NCBI GenBank assembly: GCA_022497145.1 | Contig: MU385855.1 | Span: forward strand, 806,001 to 870,000 | Direction: 5' to 3' | Source of the DNA: Rostrohypoxylon terebratum | Lineage: Eukaryota > Ascomycota > Sordariomycetes > Xylariales > Hypoxylaceae | DNA length: 64,000 nt | Part shown: one piece after another, positions 34,338 to 47,645 of the stretch | Numbering within the stretch: the stretch's first letter is position 1 | How the letters are laid out: every line of letters begins with the position of its first letter | Made by a program: the position numbers and the translations under genes | Notes under the pieces: generated by a model | What the model was told of the DNA's origin: nothing | Databases searched by the model: none | What the model saw: only the letters and a program-made list of their open reading frames with translations

Positions 34338-37086
34338 ATGCCGGGGTTCGCAGATTCTTTCTGGTCTACGGACTACGCCGCAGGTGAGCGCGATACGAAC
34401 TGACCTATACATTAAATGTCGTGCCTAAGACTAACGATGCCTAAGGGCTGGGTGTTTTGTTCACCAAGCTCCAGCAGGGAGTCCAAGAGGATCGACAAAT
34501 TCTAACGATCGCCCGAATGCGAGCCGAAGCCGAAGAGGTCTACGGCCAGAAACTTGGAGAAATTGCGCCTGCAGCTGATAAGATTACCGGTGGCTTTTCG
34601 CGTGACGACGGCGCAAGTGTGCGAAAAGTACGAGCTGCCTCCTTTTCGATAATGTCTTTGTACGCCCTCATCCGCTAACCTTGCTTCTTTGTGTGTAGGC
34701 ATACGATGGAGTCCGAACTGAGATGGAAGATGCTGCGAGAAACCACAAGAAGATTGCACAGAGTATCAGAGACTTAGTAGTCAACCCCTTTGCGCGATGG
34801 TGCGACGCTCACGAATCCCGCATCCAAGACTCTCAAGATGAATTGCAGACCCGTATCAAAGCCCACGATCGCCAAGCCGAGGTCGTGAAAAAGCTGCGAA
34901 GCAATTATTTCAACAAATGCCGCCTAGCTGAGGATTTGGAAGAGGAAAACAAGTTAGCCTTCCAAGACCCGGAGACCAGCCCCAAGCAGAGTCAGAACAT
35001 ACCCGAGATTAAGGTTTCGACGAATAAGGAAGAAGAGGAAGAAGATGAAATATATGAGATCGGCGACGAGACATATCAGACTGAACAGGTCAAGAAGATA
35101 TTGAACCACATGCTTAGCACGATAAAAATGGGAGAGACGAAAGTGCCTATCCTTGGTACGTATTTAAACACGTCGTCCGGTTCTGATATAGTTGAGTATA
35201 TGCAACGGCATATGGGTTCAACCAGCGTCAGCTACGCCGAACGGATCGGACAGGATTTGGTGTCGAACGGTTTCCTTCGCCTTGTTGGTAATGTCGGAAA
35301 CAACTTTGCGAACAGCTCGAAACTCTTCTACCAGTGGCGACCAAAGGCGTTCCAACTTTCAGGGGTTCCGGAGAAGAAGGCGCCATTTTCAAGGACATTT
35401 TCCATGCCCTCAGAAAATGGAACCGACTCCCCCTCTACCGGTACTGTCAGCGAATATCTATCTGGCTGGAATGTCCTCGGCAGCCAGTACCCCAACGAAA
35501 CCCCTCCTGAGCGTCTCCGGCGTGAGGCAAGGGAAGCCGACGACAAGTACAAGGTTGCCGTTCGAAAGCTTGATGAGATGCGATGCGAGCTGGAAGAGGC
35601 CATATTTATTCATCTACGTTTCCTAGAGCGTTGTGAGTTGGATAGACTGAAGGCTATCAAGACCGTCGTTCTTGATTTCTCCGGTACTATTGGAAATGTT
35701 ATCCCAAGTTTACAGTCCGCGGTGGACCGTATGGTTTTGTACCAAGAGACGGTTCAGCCTGCGGGAGATTTGCGATATCTACTGGAGAATTACAGGACAG
35801 GCCGCTTTGCTCCTAAAGTCATCACATACGAGAATTATTACAACAAGGTTGATGAGCAGACATTTGGTGTAGATCTCGAGGCTAGGGCACGAGCGGACAA
35901 GAAACGTGTTCCAATTATCATCACTACCATCTTGACTTATCTAGATCACCACTATCCTGATTTAGAGGGCGATGAGGCAAGAAGGGGTGTTTGGCTTACC
36001 GAGGTTCAGCTTCCCCAGGTTCACAAGTTACGAGCGAAGATTAACAATGGCAAACCGTTTACCGCTGACGCGCTTTCCGAGTTTGACGTTCCTACCGTCG
36101 CGCATTTGTTGAAATTATATCTTCTGGAACTCCCTGGTATGTTTTGTTCCTCGTCGTGCCTGGGTCTCGTAGACTAACTGAGGCTTATAGATTCGCTCGT
36201 ATCTTCTCATGTGTATGAGATCATTAGAAACATCTACCAAACTCCGACCACGGACTCCACCGACGACGCACGCATCGCCGTTCTACAACAAACACTCTCA
36301 CAATTACGCCTTACGAATATTGCAACACTCGACGCCTGCATGAATCATTTTACGCGATTGATCGATCTGACGTCGGCTAATGAACAATACGTAACCGAAC
36401 TTGCGACGACTATGGCTCCCTGCATACTGCGACCCCGTACCGAAACATCGTTGACAATGGAAGAGAAACACGCCTACCGCTTAGTCCGCGACCTGTTTGC
36501 GCACAAAGATGCTATCTTCAGTGAGCTGAAGCGCATGTCAAGCCTTACGCACTCAGGATCATTGAACAATAACAACAATAACCGACCACGAGCTATCAGC
36601 ACGGACGAGAGCAACAGGAGAGCTCACATGGAGGAGAGGCAACGCGCTCTCCTAGAAAAGGCAGGACCACGTGGCCGTGCCACTAGCCCGGCTCCTGGAC
36701 CTCGTCATCGACGTGACAGGAGCACAGGCGGACCCGAAACCAGGTTCCCTATCGCCAGTCCCACGGCGGCAAACGAGCGCCACCGCAGCAGCCTCGGCAG
36801 CCTGAACACGGTAAAGCGGTCCAGCTTAGAGGTCCCGGACGGGAGTCCATCGTCGGAGACCAACGGTACAAGCGAAGACTCGCCAAAACAACATGTCAAC
36901 GGGGACTCATTGATTTCAAAGCGGGACAGCCTAGGCCGTGGCGGAACGAGGTTCGTAGGAGGACGACGGGTTACAGCTTCCAGGGCAGAAGCATCAGCCT
37001 TGGGAAGCGCACCTAGTACTCCCGTCAGCAAGTCTTCCGATCCAGACCGCGGCGTTCAGCTCGTAGACGCACCTATGGACGACTAG
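34338..37086 (+). CDS. RGD2: F-BAR/DEP/RhoGAP protein, Rgd2-like
   Basis: Predicted 853 aa, exons 34338-34383, 34446-34627, 34699-36136 and 36191-37086. It starts MPGFADSFWSTDYAAGLGVL. Domains in order: F-BAR membrane-binding coiled coil (about 1-430) with a DEP domain inserted (about 198-290, DIVEYMQRHM and IGQDLVSNGFLRLVG). A RhoGAP domain follows (about 460-640; VPIIITTILTYLDHHYPDLEG and FDVPTVAHLLKLYLLELPD). The C-terminal 200 residues are basic, Ser- and Pro-rich and disordered. Yeast Rgd2 acts on Cdc42 and Rho5 at sites of polarised growth. The usual arginine finger of the GIFRxSG motif is not visible: the equivalent stretch reads RRGVWLTEVQ. Confidence 0.88.
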
Positions 37087-38040
37087 TAACGCGTGGGTCG
37101 ATTCACACGAGATTGATGCGCCACGGATGGGTAAATACCTACATAAGAATGGGGTACACGCCCAAAGGGAACACTCGCTTCGTTCCGCAGCAGACCTAGA
37201 TGGATGTTTGCGAGCGCGCGAGCTGTAATGCTTAATGTAAACATGTCCGCCTGTACGAGATCTTTGTACTATGCTACGCTACGGCCTTTACGAAACACGG
37301 AAGAGAATCTGATATCCCGAGCTCGAGATCGGCTTGCCTAGTTCATTCACAGCTAGTCTATCACCATTTCTCTCTCGCGCCTGGTCTCTTCCGAACCCCT
37401 TTTCTTTGTCAAGCTCTACTCTCTTCTTTTTTTTTCGCTGTTACGGAATCGGTGCGGCAACTGTGGTTTGGTTCCCTCCACGACAACCCTCGCGTACGTA
37501 CATCACGTCGCGGCGTCATTTGTCGTATCTTACATGAAAAGGTGCGCGGTGGATCGATAGGGCGGTTTTTTTTAACAAACAAAGTGGTGGGCGTGGGTCA
37601 GAGCAGAGCAAAAAAATTAGCATAGCAGAAAGCTTGATTGATAGCTGAACGCTTTCTTCTGTCCCCCTTTTTTTTACTAGTATTCCTGCGTATACGTTTG
37701 TACGTTGACATGACATAGTTGAATCTTTGATCACATTAATCTTCATTTTTTCGCCTGTGTTATCGCATTTTCGTGCTGGTTCATGATGTGTACTAGTTGT
37801 GTTCTCTTGTCTGTATTTGCATGCATTTAGGAGTCTGGGACTCTCAAGTATAGAAATGTAGATAGCTAGATGGTAATACGGAAAACACCATATTTGATAC
37901 CTATCCATCATATGATATGTTTTAGATTGTAATAATGCTTCGCAATGGTATTCTATGCAGATGCCTAGGAGGCCTAACAACCACCCACGCTCATGCCCAT
38001 GCCTATGCTCATGACTGCCCAGGTGTTTATGCCTAACCCC
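37087..38040. other. Convergent 3' region RGD2/APL5
   Basis: About 950 bp with T-rich tracts and no convincing gene. A minus-strand open frame of 154 codons (37516-37980) is AT-rich, lacks recognisable features and was not called. Confidence 0.5.
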
Positions 38041-41000
38041 TCACCCGGCCTCCGCATCGTGAAACTCGACCGGTTTCCTCGCCTTCTTTTTCTTAGTCTT
38101 AGATTTCACAACGGCGACTTCTTCTCCAGCCCCGCTTGACCCTTCGTCTATCGTAGCCGCTTTCTTCTTTTTCTTCTTGACTTTGAGTTCCGTCCCCGCA
38201 TCTTCGCCATTACCTTCATCTACATCTGCGGCTTCAGCGTTAGCTTTCGGCTTTTTGGCCTTAGTCGTAGTAGACGTCTTTTTCTTCTTCTTAACGATGG
38301 TGCCCGCCGCGTCGACGCCCTGCGCGACCTGTATCCTCTCGTTCGCGCGCTGCATCTCCAGACGCAAGCGCTCGACTTCCTTCACTGCCTGAGCCATCTC
38401 GGCTTCTTCTCTCTGACGAGCCTCGGGGTCGAAAGCAGGGGCGCTAGAATCGTTGTCGTCGAGGCTTAGGGTGCCGAGGCTAGTCGAGTCCACACCGAGA
38501 AGCGATTGCTTGAGCTTCTTGCCGTGGGCTTTGGACGCGGCGGCGCTGGAGCTATTCTCGGAGTCGTAGTTCCGATTTGGCGTGCTCAGGCCGCTGCTCG
38601 CTAGGTTCTCGTCTGTTGCAACCACGATCTTCTGGCGTGCCGCGCGGCGCGCTGGTTTGGCTGGTTGGTGGGGTTTCGAGCGGTCGACACCGGCGCTGAG
38701 TTTGTCGAGGTCGAGTTCCATGATAGGGATCGAGTCGACGTCTAGGTCGGGGCCGTTGGAATTTTGGAGGATATTGTGTATAGGTGTTGAGGACCTCTGG
38801 ATGGAATTGCTTTCCTGAATGTAGAATGGGTCGTCGCGGTTCCTCTCCAACCGTTCTGCTTTCCTTTTCGCCAAGATATCTGCATCCAAGTAGGTCTCCT
38901 CGGTAGGCTGTTGGTAGGAACTAGATACTTCATCCCGACCGTCTGCCAGCTTGTTGATGGCTGGTTCCGAAACGATGCTAGTTGGTGGAGGTCGTTGATA
39001 GTAATAACTTTCAAACTCATCCGTTTCATCGACCGGGATAGATATGGATTCTGCGGATGCAAGAAGGTAGTTGAGATTAGGGTTTATAGGTTCGTCAAGA
39101 TCTAAGCCTTCAGGCAGAGGAACATTCTTTTGCGCTGCTTGGGCTACGGAGTTCAATTCCCAACCAGTGAATAGGGATGGTATCGCCTGCGTGAGGAGTA
39201 GGGGGGGATCCTGATAAACGGTATCGGTTGAAGCTTCCTGGCTTGAGGCTGCTTCAGCAGTGAGTTTTAGTAACTCTATAAATTCTACTGCTCGCTCTTG
39301 GACTTCGAGGTTCGGGTGGAGTATTAGAGACTCGAATGAATGTATAATGCGAGCCATGAGAAGTGAGATTTTCGATTTACGTTCAGATGTCCAAGGAGTC
39401 AGCTGGTCTCCGGTAATTAGAGAGAAGACCTTCATAGTCGCTTGGAGACAGGAAGCGAGAGATTCCGGAGATGAGGTTTTCGGGATGAGCTGCAATAAAG
39501 TTCCAAGAATATCGTCCGGAGAAGATAACTCCGAAGAAAATTCACCAATAATCCAAGCCACTGGTTTCAACGCCCCCGAAATGATAGGTTGTCCAATCGG
39601 TATTTCGCCATTCAGTTGAGATAAAATCGACTCGGCAGCTCTAACGCATATAGGACGAAGAGCCTGAACTTTAACGGTGATATTCCGCAATTCCCCGCCT
39701 ATTTTCTCAGATATATCCCCCTCGTTTAATTTTCCTGGTGTTGGAAGAGAGTCCGCATCACTGATAGGTCGTGGCGGTGGCGCCGTCCGGACGAGTTGTG
39801 TCAGTATATCAATATACCACTCGAAATCGGATAAGTAACCATAGTTATTCTGGGAACACATGTTCAATATCCTGCCTATAACGTCGATCCTGTAGTCATC
39901 TGGAAGTGGCGGAGCTTGATTTGGTGACCTTGATGCGGAATCGTTTGTTTTCTCGAGATCTTCGTCATCTGAATCTTCTGGGCTCAATCTTGAACTCGCT
40001 GCCTTGCGGTCGGCTGAAGACGAGACCTTGAGTTGCCTCATAAGGCGACTAACAATGGAAACTAAATTGTCACCGCTGACCATGCCTTGTACAAGATCTA
40101 GTGCTTTTATACGAATCGAAATGTCGGTGCTATCTATGCACTCTAAGATGACGTCTTCCTGCTGAGCAACTAACCACGGATGAGTGATGACGATTTGATT
40201 AAAAGCTAGGAGCGCCACATATTTTACTATAAAACCATCAGTTAGTATACTATAGTTATGAACTTATGACTTTGTACTTACAATTTGGATCTCCATCTAC
40301 CATTACCATGCCACGCAGCTTGGTAACGCAAAGAGATGCGATCTCTTCTCTTCCATCTGCATCTTCGCCGCTTCCAAGGATACCACCCTGAATAATACCA
40401 CTAATACACTCGTATAACAGGGACATAGCAGGGGTGGTACGAATGATCTCAGTCAAGGGGGGAAGTAGTTTTCGAACCAGTCGCGGCTCGAGCGGTGTCA
40501 AGGTAGCGAACTAAATCACGATTAACAGCAAGAACATGATAGCAAATAACCCATGCTACTCACCAACTTGATCAATTTTATTGCCATCCAGTTATTTCCA
40601 CTATCGACAAGTAGCTCGAACAAGCGAGGTGCTAAAGGAAGGAAGTCGTGGGGACGTCGCCACCCTAATTCGCAGATGACGTTCACGATAGCAGCTGTTA
40701 CACTAGGGTCTTCAGCCCTATCCATGAGTCTGTCTTTGATCCTCGGCCAAGCGGCACGCAGAGTTTCGGGGTATACTAAGGCGAGCCTGTATAGGGTGAC
40801 TATAGTCTTCTTGCGAATTGCAGGATGGGTATGGTTGAGTCGTGGTAAGAGATCGGGGAGGACGGAGAGCGCGAGAGATGGAGTGATAACATGTGGAAGG
40901 GTGACGATCGGGAGAGCTATGGTGGTCGTCGACGCTGCTGTCAAATCCTAGGGACGAGTTTAGCATCTCTCTCCTGTTGAATATCTAGATATATATTACA

Positions 41001-41484
41001 CAGTCGTAGTAAATCGGGATCCCTTACCTTCTTGAGGAGATTAGTGGCTAGCATGAGAACCTCCGTATCAGGGCGAAAGCTCTGAATAGCACCAAGATAT
41101 CCCACTCGCTTCTGATGGTACTTGGGAGAAGCCATAACCTCGAGTACGTTGAAGGAGGCCCATGACATGTCGTGTCCGAACATTTCCAAGTATATTAATT
41201 TCAGCAAGGCGGTCGCCTTGAGATCTGTCGCAAAGGGGTAGTCGGTTAGTCATCGTACTCCTAAATCTAAAATCTAGGAGAGAAAGTAGCTAACCTAAGT
41301 CCTGGCTACGGATTTCTGAACGACATTCCTTCAAACAATTTTGCATGTACTCCTTCTCATTGCCTTTATGGTTCCTCAGACCCCGAATGAGGTCGTATAG
41401 CGACTTCTCGAACCTGGGATAAGGCTATTAGTATAGCTGTGGTTTATATCATGGCTGAAACGCCTAGGCGCCGGGCACGTACAT
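38041..41484 (-). CDS. APL5: AP-3 adaptor complex subunit delta
   Basis: Predicted 1038 aa, six coding exons: 41483-41484, 41295-41413, 41028-41224, 40564-40947, 40282-40510 and 38041-40226. The start codon is split: AT in exon 1 and G in exon 2, on either side of intron 41414-41482 (GTACGT, ACTAAT branch, CAG). The spliced N terminus MFEKSLYDLIRGLRNHKGNE is the conserved AP-3 delta start, and an in-frame stop lies five codons upstream of the split ATG. The adaptin N-terminal alpha-solenoid spans about 1-600 (LIYLEMFGHDMSWASFNVLE, ICELGWRRPHDFLPLAPRLF). The C terminus is Lys-rich low complexity. AP-3 sorts cargo from Golgi or endosome to the vacuole. One donor is the unusual GTTAGC at 41294. 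Confidence 0.92.
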
Positions 41485-42308
41485 GACTGCCCGATTTGCA
41501 CCTTAGCCGGAGCTGGCGGAGGGTTAGAAGCGTTGGAAGGGTTAGGAGGGTTAGGAAGGTTGAGATGACCGAAGAACAATCAGCTGTAGGTGTCGGACTG
41601 TAGGTTCAAGATGTGCCTTGAGTGATTGATCATCTTGACAGCGTAATAATAGCCGGGCAAGACGTGGGTGTAGGAGACATGCTATTCATGAATGTAGGAG
41701 GTTGAGTGGTCGTCTATTCTGATGTTGATCGGTATATTTTTGTTTAGGTAAGTAAAAGAGCATGTGCTACAACCCATGGATTGGGATGCAACATTAATCG
41801 ACTATCACCTGAATTAGCTTCAAAGTTAATAATAAGGTTCTAGTTCAAATGTTAAGTCACGTCAGCGGACTTTTGGGCTAACCGCTAAATAACTGGATGT
41901 ATCTAGGTACTACCTCTACAGGGCAGCAGGGCTAGGTATCCCCGCCATCTGAACTTACCTAAGCACTCTGCTCTGGCACTGGCACTCCCATATTAATTAG
42001 TAAACGGCATAAGAAAGCTTCCGGCTCCGTGGACCCATATTTAAACTTACGTAAGAGCTTTCCTAGTCAAGCTATCACCTATTATTCCTATTATTACTTG
42101 GTCCATCCTCTGACCGCGCCTTAACCATGTAATGTACGTCGCCTTATTCAATTCGACCAACTCAACTAATTCATAATATTTGATACTCGACAGATGACAC
42201 CCTCATTCTCCTGCACGAAGTTGAAACTCTTACTCAATCTAAAAGACTCGAAATAAGGGGAAAAAAAAATCAAAGCAAGAACTAATAGGTCATTGTTTTC
42301 TTAAAAAC
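41485..42308. promoter_or_regulatory. Divergent intergenic region APL5/EMC2
   Basis: About 820 bp. Holds presumed APL5 leader and both promoters. An A9 run lies just before EMC2 (42262-42270). No gene seen. Confidence 0.45.
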
Positions 42309-43443
42309 ATGTCTTCCTCACTACTTCATCCACCTAGCCACCTACCTCCAGGCACAGCCTTGCAACTTTCACAGCAAGCTCCCGGTATACTTGGAAATTC
42401 TACCGGTGCTGTCTCCAGCTCTTTCTTTCAGTCTATCCTCTCGGCTCCGGAAACTCCCGAGTTGTGGATTACATACGAGAATTTGCTATTATCATGTCTC
42501 CGGACTGGTGATGACGAATCAGCACACCAATGCCTGGGACGACTTGTAAACAGGTTCGGTGATGACAATGAGCGAATCATGGCTTTGAAAGGTATACTTA
42601 AGGAGGCAGATGCCGATGGTCCTGCCACATTAGATACCGTCTTAAAGGAGTATGACCAGATTTTGCAAGACAATCCTACCAACATCGTGAGTGTTACTGT
42701 CTAATATATTATATAATGGTACTTACACCGTCGTTTTAGCCCATACTCAAGCGTCGTGTAGCTCTCCTTCGGTCTACTGGTCAGATTTCAAAATCTGTCA
42801 GCGCTTTGATATCACTTCTCGATATCTCACCTACCGATGCCGAGGCATGGGCTGAACTTTCCGACCTCTACTTCTCGCAGGGATTATACTCGCAGGCCAT
42901 ATTTGCCCTTGAGGAGGTTCTTGTCTTGCAGCCGAATGCTTGGAATGTTGGTCCTCCTTCTCGCATGCGCTGTCTCCCTTGAGTATTAATTTGAGATGCA
43001 TAGATATATGCTCGTCTAGGCGAGATATTGTACATTTCTTCGAAGTCATCGGGTAATGCAGGCCAACTAGTCGAGGCTCTTAAGCGCTTCAGTCGAAGCA
43101 TAGAGCTTTGTGATGGCTATCTGCGAGGCCATTACGGCCTTAAACTAGTGGGTATTCACAAGTATGAACATTCAGACAAAAATGACTGACCTGAATTGAA
43201 AAGACTGCGAAGCAACTTCTGAGCGATTTCCCGGCGGGATTATCAAACCGGATAGATTCCGATGGGTTTGCCGTACCTGATGTGACTACGCTGAAAAGAC
43301 TTGATGAGATGGCTACTGAGAAGCTCGCGGAGATCGTGCGGCGCAGTTCGGCAGGTGAAAGGGGTTGGCAAGGATACGACGAAGCAGAAATCAAGGCGAC
43401 CCGAGAGCTACTTGAGAGCGGTTCAAGCGAGACGATTAGGTGA
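42309..43443 (+). CDS. EMC2: ER membrane protein complex subunit 2 (Emc2/Oca3)
   Basis: Predicted 322 aa, exons 42309-42686, 42740-42946, 43004-43147 and 43204-43443. Tetratricopeptide-like repeats are visible: NPTNIPILKRRVALLRSTGQ, PTDAEAWAELSDLYFSQGLY with AIFALEEVLVLQPNAWN, and IYARLGEILY. This arrangement matches Emc2, the cytosolic TPR scaffold of the EMC, which inserts tail-anchored and multipass proteins in the ER. Two of three donors are weak (GTTGGT at 42947 and GTGGGT at 43148). Those boundaries depend on frame and family fit, and real splicing could differ there. Confidence 0.85.
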
Positions 43444-46400
43444 TGAGCTGCCATTTACGATGGAACCACTGCACGGCAGAAGCTCAAGTGATCTCCGCGA
43501 TGCCCACTTTAGCCTCACATGGTCGAGTTCCTTGCAAGGCGTTGCAAGTCATTGTGCGACTAATGAAAAATAAGTTGCATCTGGCATATGCAGAATGGCG
43601 AAACCACCAATTGGTGCCCTGAGGTGGATTTCGTATCTAAAGGCGGTGGGACTTTAGGCATGCCGACGTGTCTAGTCTAAGGATGCACTATGCTGGTAAA
43701 ACCAACTACTCTACTGGTGGCTGTTCTTACAGTACGAGTTGCACGTGGCACCATTTGCGAAGGGTTGGTTGTTATGGATCAGAGAGGCGGTAATTACAGT
43801 TGAATGAGCAGGAAGCAGGAACCCAACAGGTGGCTAACATTATCAGAGCCGTAATATTTGGCGTGTATCTAGATCTGGGTGCACTGCAACCGCTTAAATA
43901 CCGTATTATGATATTTGGGCAGCAAAGAGTCACATCGTCAGGCATCGCCTAGCCAGAAAGGAATCGAAGTACCACAGGTAGAAAATCTAAGACGGGTTTA
44001 GCTGCAGACATGTTTCTAGATCCATCTTCCATTTCCGCATCGGTAATGGTAGGGTTGCCGTTCCTGATGCTTCTCACCTAGGATTGGTCCTCCTCAGTTA
44101 CAATGATGAAGATGTCTCGAACTCGCTGGCAATCTGCATAGCTATCTTAGCGTAAGTCATCGAAGCAAACAATGCATTTGTCTCCATACCACCTTGACAC
44201 CTTGAGGTAATGTATCTAATTACTGACAGGTCTCTTACGAGACCACGTATTTTCAGATTTTAGAGGCCGCCATGGATATACTACCAAAGAGATCGGTGGA
44301 TTGGTATGGAAGTAAGAAGCCTTATTAGTAGATATAAATGGCCACGATCTTTCATTTTTTTCGGCTTAGAAAGCTTGAATCATCGCCGGACAAGAAATAT
44401 TATACCGATCACAGCAGCGTCATCGTCTTACAAGAAAAGTCAGGGCTGTCAGCCTGGGTTAATTCCAGATTATGAACCGACCCCAACGACCACCAACTTT
44501 TGGTGATTCATTCCCAGTGGCGGGAAAGGCTCATGTCGGACATGCATTACTAAAATAAAGTCGCGGAAAGGATGACGAGCGGTCTACCGGACGCTGGCAG
44601 GCTGGGACGCCCGTTCCTCGTCCCAATGCTCGCCACAAATCCTACGGAAAGGCTCCGAAGACCCCGGTACCTATTACAAGGATGGTGTCCTTATCATGGA
44701 CGAGACCGGGTGATACATGCTATGTATTAAAGAAGTGAAAGAGAATTATTGAGATCAGGAACAAAAAAGGGCTGAAAGACGACTGGTGTTCCGAGGACCA
44801 TACAGGAGCCATTTACCAGAGGAAGAATGTCACGAGATATAGGCCACCAGTGAAGATAATGCTGTCGTGTTCGGTGTGAATTCTGGATCGAGATCATTGG
44901 AGGCCCGTGAGTGTGCAGTCGTCTGCCCAGCGAGCGGTGTGGACCTGGACCAGATGCTGTTCCCTCATGCGGATGTATACCATCAGCCCGCTTTAGCCCG
45001 CTGCCCAGCCCCTCATCGTCCACTTATTCGTCCATCCCTCCATAGCCATGGATCACTCGTAGTCTCGTACACAGTACACAGTACCTAATAGTAGGTGGTA
45101 TAGTACTACCATAGTACGGGCCTCAGAACAATGATAAGCATCCGGACCTGCTTGAAATCTATCAGACCCCCGGCCAACTCGAGCTAGGTCGATTCCCGGA
45201 CTTAGACAAGTTGGAAGATACCGCCGATATTATTTTGTTACCTATACTTCGTACCTATACCATTTTCCTCCTCATATCTAGGAACATCCTGTCTCTGCTG
45301 CAGCCTTTTTCGATATCATAATCTGCATCACAAACAACGCCACAATCATTCTTTTCTTACAAGGGGGGATGCAAAATGAAAAATTAAACAAATATTCAGA
45401 ATAAAAAGCAAAATAGTAATATACATACCACCCCAAAAAGCTTGACCTTAGCAGAAGATACAGACATACACCAACGCAACTTATTTTGGTGTATCGATCA
45501 ACGTACGTAACGTCTATATCATTTTTGTATTGTCCAGTTCGGAATTTCAAGTTGCATTCATCTCTTGGTGGCCATGTTATCAAACACAACCAGCACCTCA
45601 AAGGCTAAGAAAGTGCTGCTTGATGCTGCTTGATGCTGCTGCTGCGGCTGCTGCTACTACAACTCCATCCATGACTGCTACCGTTCGGAGGTGGGAGGTG
45701 GGATCTACACCACATCTCATGATGAAGGTTCTAGAGCAACAATGCCTACATGTGCTTCGTAGTACGGGTACGTGTATGCGTGGATAGGTCTACTATGTTC
45801 CGCAAGGCCGTCTACTATTATCTATATATATATAGATATACAGATATATATATGCGTGTGTGTGAGTGTATTCTTGCGCGTGTAGGTGTAGGACTTATTA
45901 AGGTGGTAGTAGGTAATAACACCTACATGTACTAGGTCCTTACCTAGCAGCCTAGGTCCTACATAGTAGGTAGCGCTGTTAACTTGTATTAGGTTATTAG
46001 TTCAGCAGCAGTAGCAGCAGTACCTAGCCCTGGAGCAAGCAGGCTTAGCCCCCTTTGGCCCCCCTTTGGCCGCCCCCCCCTTCTCCCCTCTCTCTCCCTG
46101 GGCTGTGTCACTCGTACCCCCGTCGTTCTATGTACCTATGTAACTGCGTACTGCTAGACTGACTGCCCAGTGCCTAGTGGGTGCTTGTCTCCCCCTCGTT
46201 CATCGCTGACGACGGGATCGCACATAGGCTCTATTAGGTATTAGTGGCACTATTATAAGATCCCGACCTCCCTTCCTTGTTTCTTGATCCTTCGGTCTCT
46301 TCTGACACACAATTAAAAAGAAGATTGTGGTCGGACGTGCTTGGTTGGGTTTGAGCTGTGGGATTTGACAGTGACAGTGCACACACCGCGGATTCTCGTT

Positions 46401-47645
46401 TAAGCCCTCCGAGGCGAGAACGACATACTACTACTTCGTACATACTTTCACATAATATACTATACCTACACCTACCTATATATATAGGTATATATACTAT
46501 TCATTTACGCTTGACCGGTGGACCGGTGTCGATTTCACGGTTTAAGGTTGACGGTGGGACACCGGTGGACAGGTCATTACCTACAACTACTACAACTACT
46601 ACCGTCGCTACTACCACGACAACAATAAACATTGGATAACACTAGATAACGACGACAGCGACGACGGAACCCACACCGTTTTCCTGTTTCGGAAAACTAG
46701 AAAGGGTAAGTGTTGTCTCGTACCTTCCATTGGTTACATTGTATTTGTTTTGGAACCTTGGCCCTTGGAAAAAAAAAACCAACGAGTGGAAAAAATAAGG
46801 AAAGAGGGAAAGAAGGAAGAAAAAAAACACGCTTTATCGCATACCCAGAGAACCCAGACCCAGACCCAGAGACCCAAACCCAAAGTCGAGTTTCGATTCC
46901 TCACCCCGCTTCCAATTCGTGCCTGGAACCCACTTTCCTGCTACTTGAACGCTTGAAATTCCACAGAGATCACACAGATTGGGGAGGTTTCCTTCCCGGA
47001 CAGAAACCCAATTCGATCCCTTTGCGCCCAACTTGATTCAGTCTTATTGGAGAGACCGGGCAAGGCCCCCCCTAGACGAATTATCTACCGCCCAATTGTT
47101 CATAGGCGACATTTCTACTGCCAAAAATTTCACCTCTTTGGAAATTTCTCAATTCTCTCGAATTCTACCCTTCTCGGATTACTCCGCACAACTCTCGCAA
47201 CTCTCGCAACTTACACAACTCACACCCACACACACACAAGCGCACCATCGCACCATCGCACATTTCTCGCGAACACAAATTCTGCTTGCATCTTTCGACA
47301 ACACACAAAACACACACAACACCTATAATACCTTGCGATCACACATTGCTACACTCACACCCTTCGCTACTACCGACCCATCATCGCTGCGTTGGTTTGC
47401 TAACAACATCTATCCTCAGAGGCACGCCAGCTCCTTCGTTCTGCTCTTGTTACCCGAGGACCGGTATCAACAAGCTCGCGACAACGATAGCGGCAACGTT
47501 TAGCTCAGGAACCTGAACTACAAATCACTCTATTATTCACTCAACGTGAGGTTGGTTAACCGACTAGCCACCGACCTTCCTTTGCTCCGACTTTCTGAGG
47601 CAGGTCGTGGAGAGCAAAGGGCACCTGGACAACAAATTATCACCC
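43444..47645. other. Long low-complexity intergenic region (4.2 kb)
   Basis: No convincing protein gene. From 45599 it contains many simple repeats: TGATGCTGCT/CTG runs (45620-45656), AT and GT dinucleotides (45824-45870), C-rich blocks (46050-46090), ACCCAG-like repeats (46850-46890) and CA-rich sequence (47205-47330). The last kilobase is probably promoter and a long leader of the following gene. A 174-codon frame at 46979-47503 is compositionally biased and not called. Confidence 0.5.

Noticed and set aside
37516..37980. 154-codon minus-strand frame between RGD2 and APL5
   Set aside because: Irregular composition, no domain, and sits in the expected 3' untranslated space of two convergent genes.
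46979..47503. 174-codon open frame upstream of the ULD gene
   Set aside because: Composition is dominated by CA/CT low complexity (Gln, Thr, His, Ser runs), with no domain. More likely untranslated leader.
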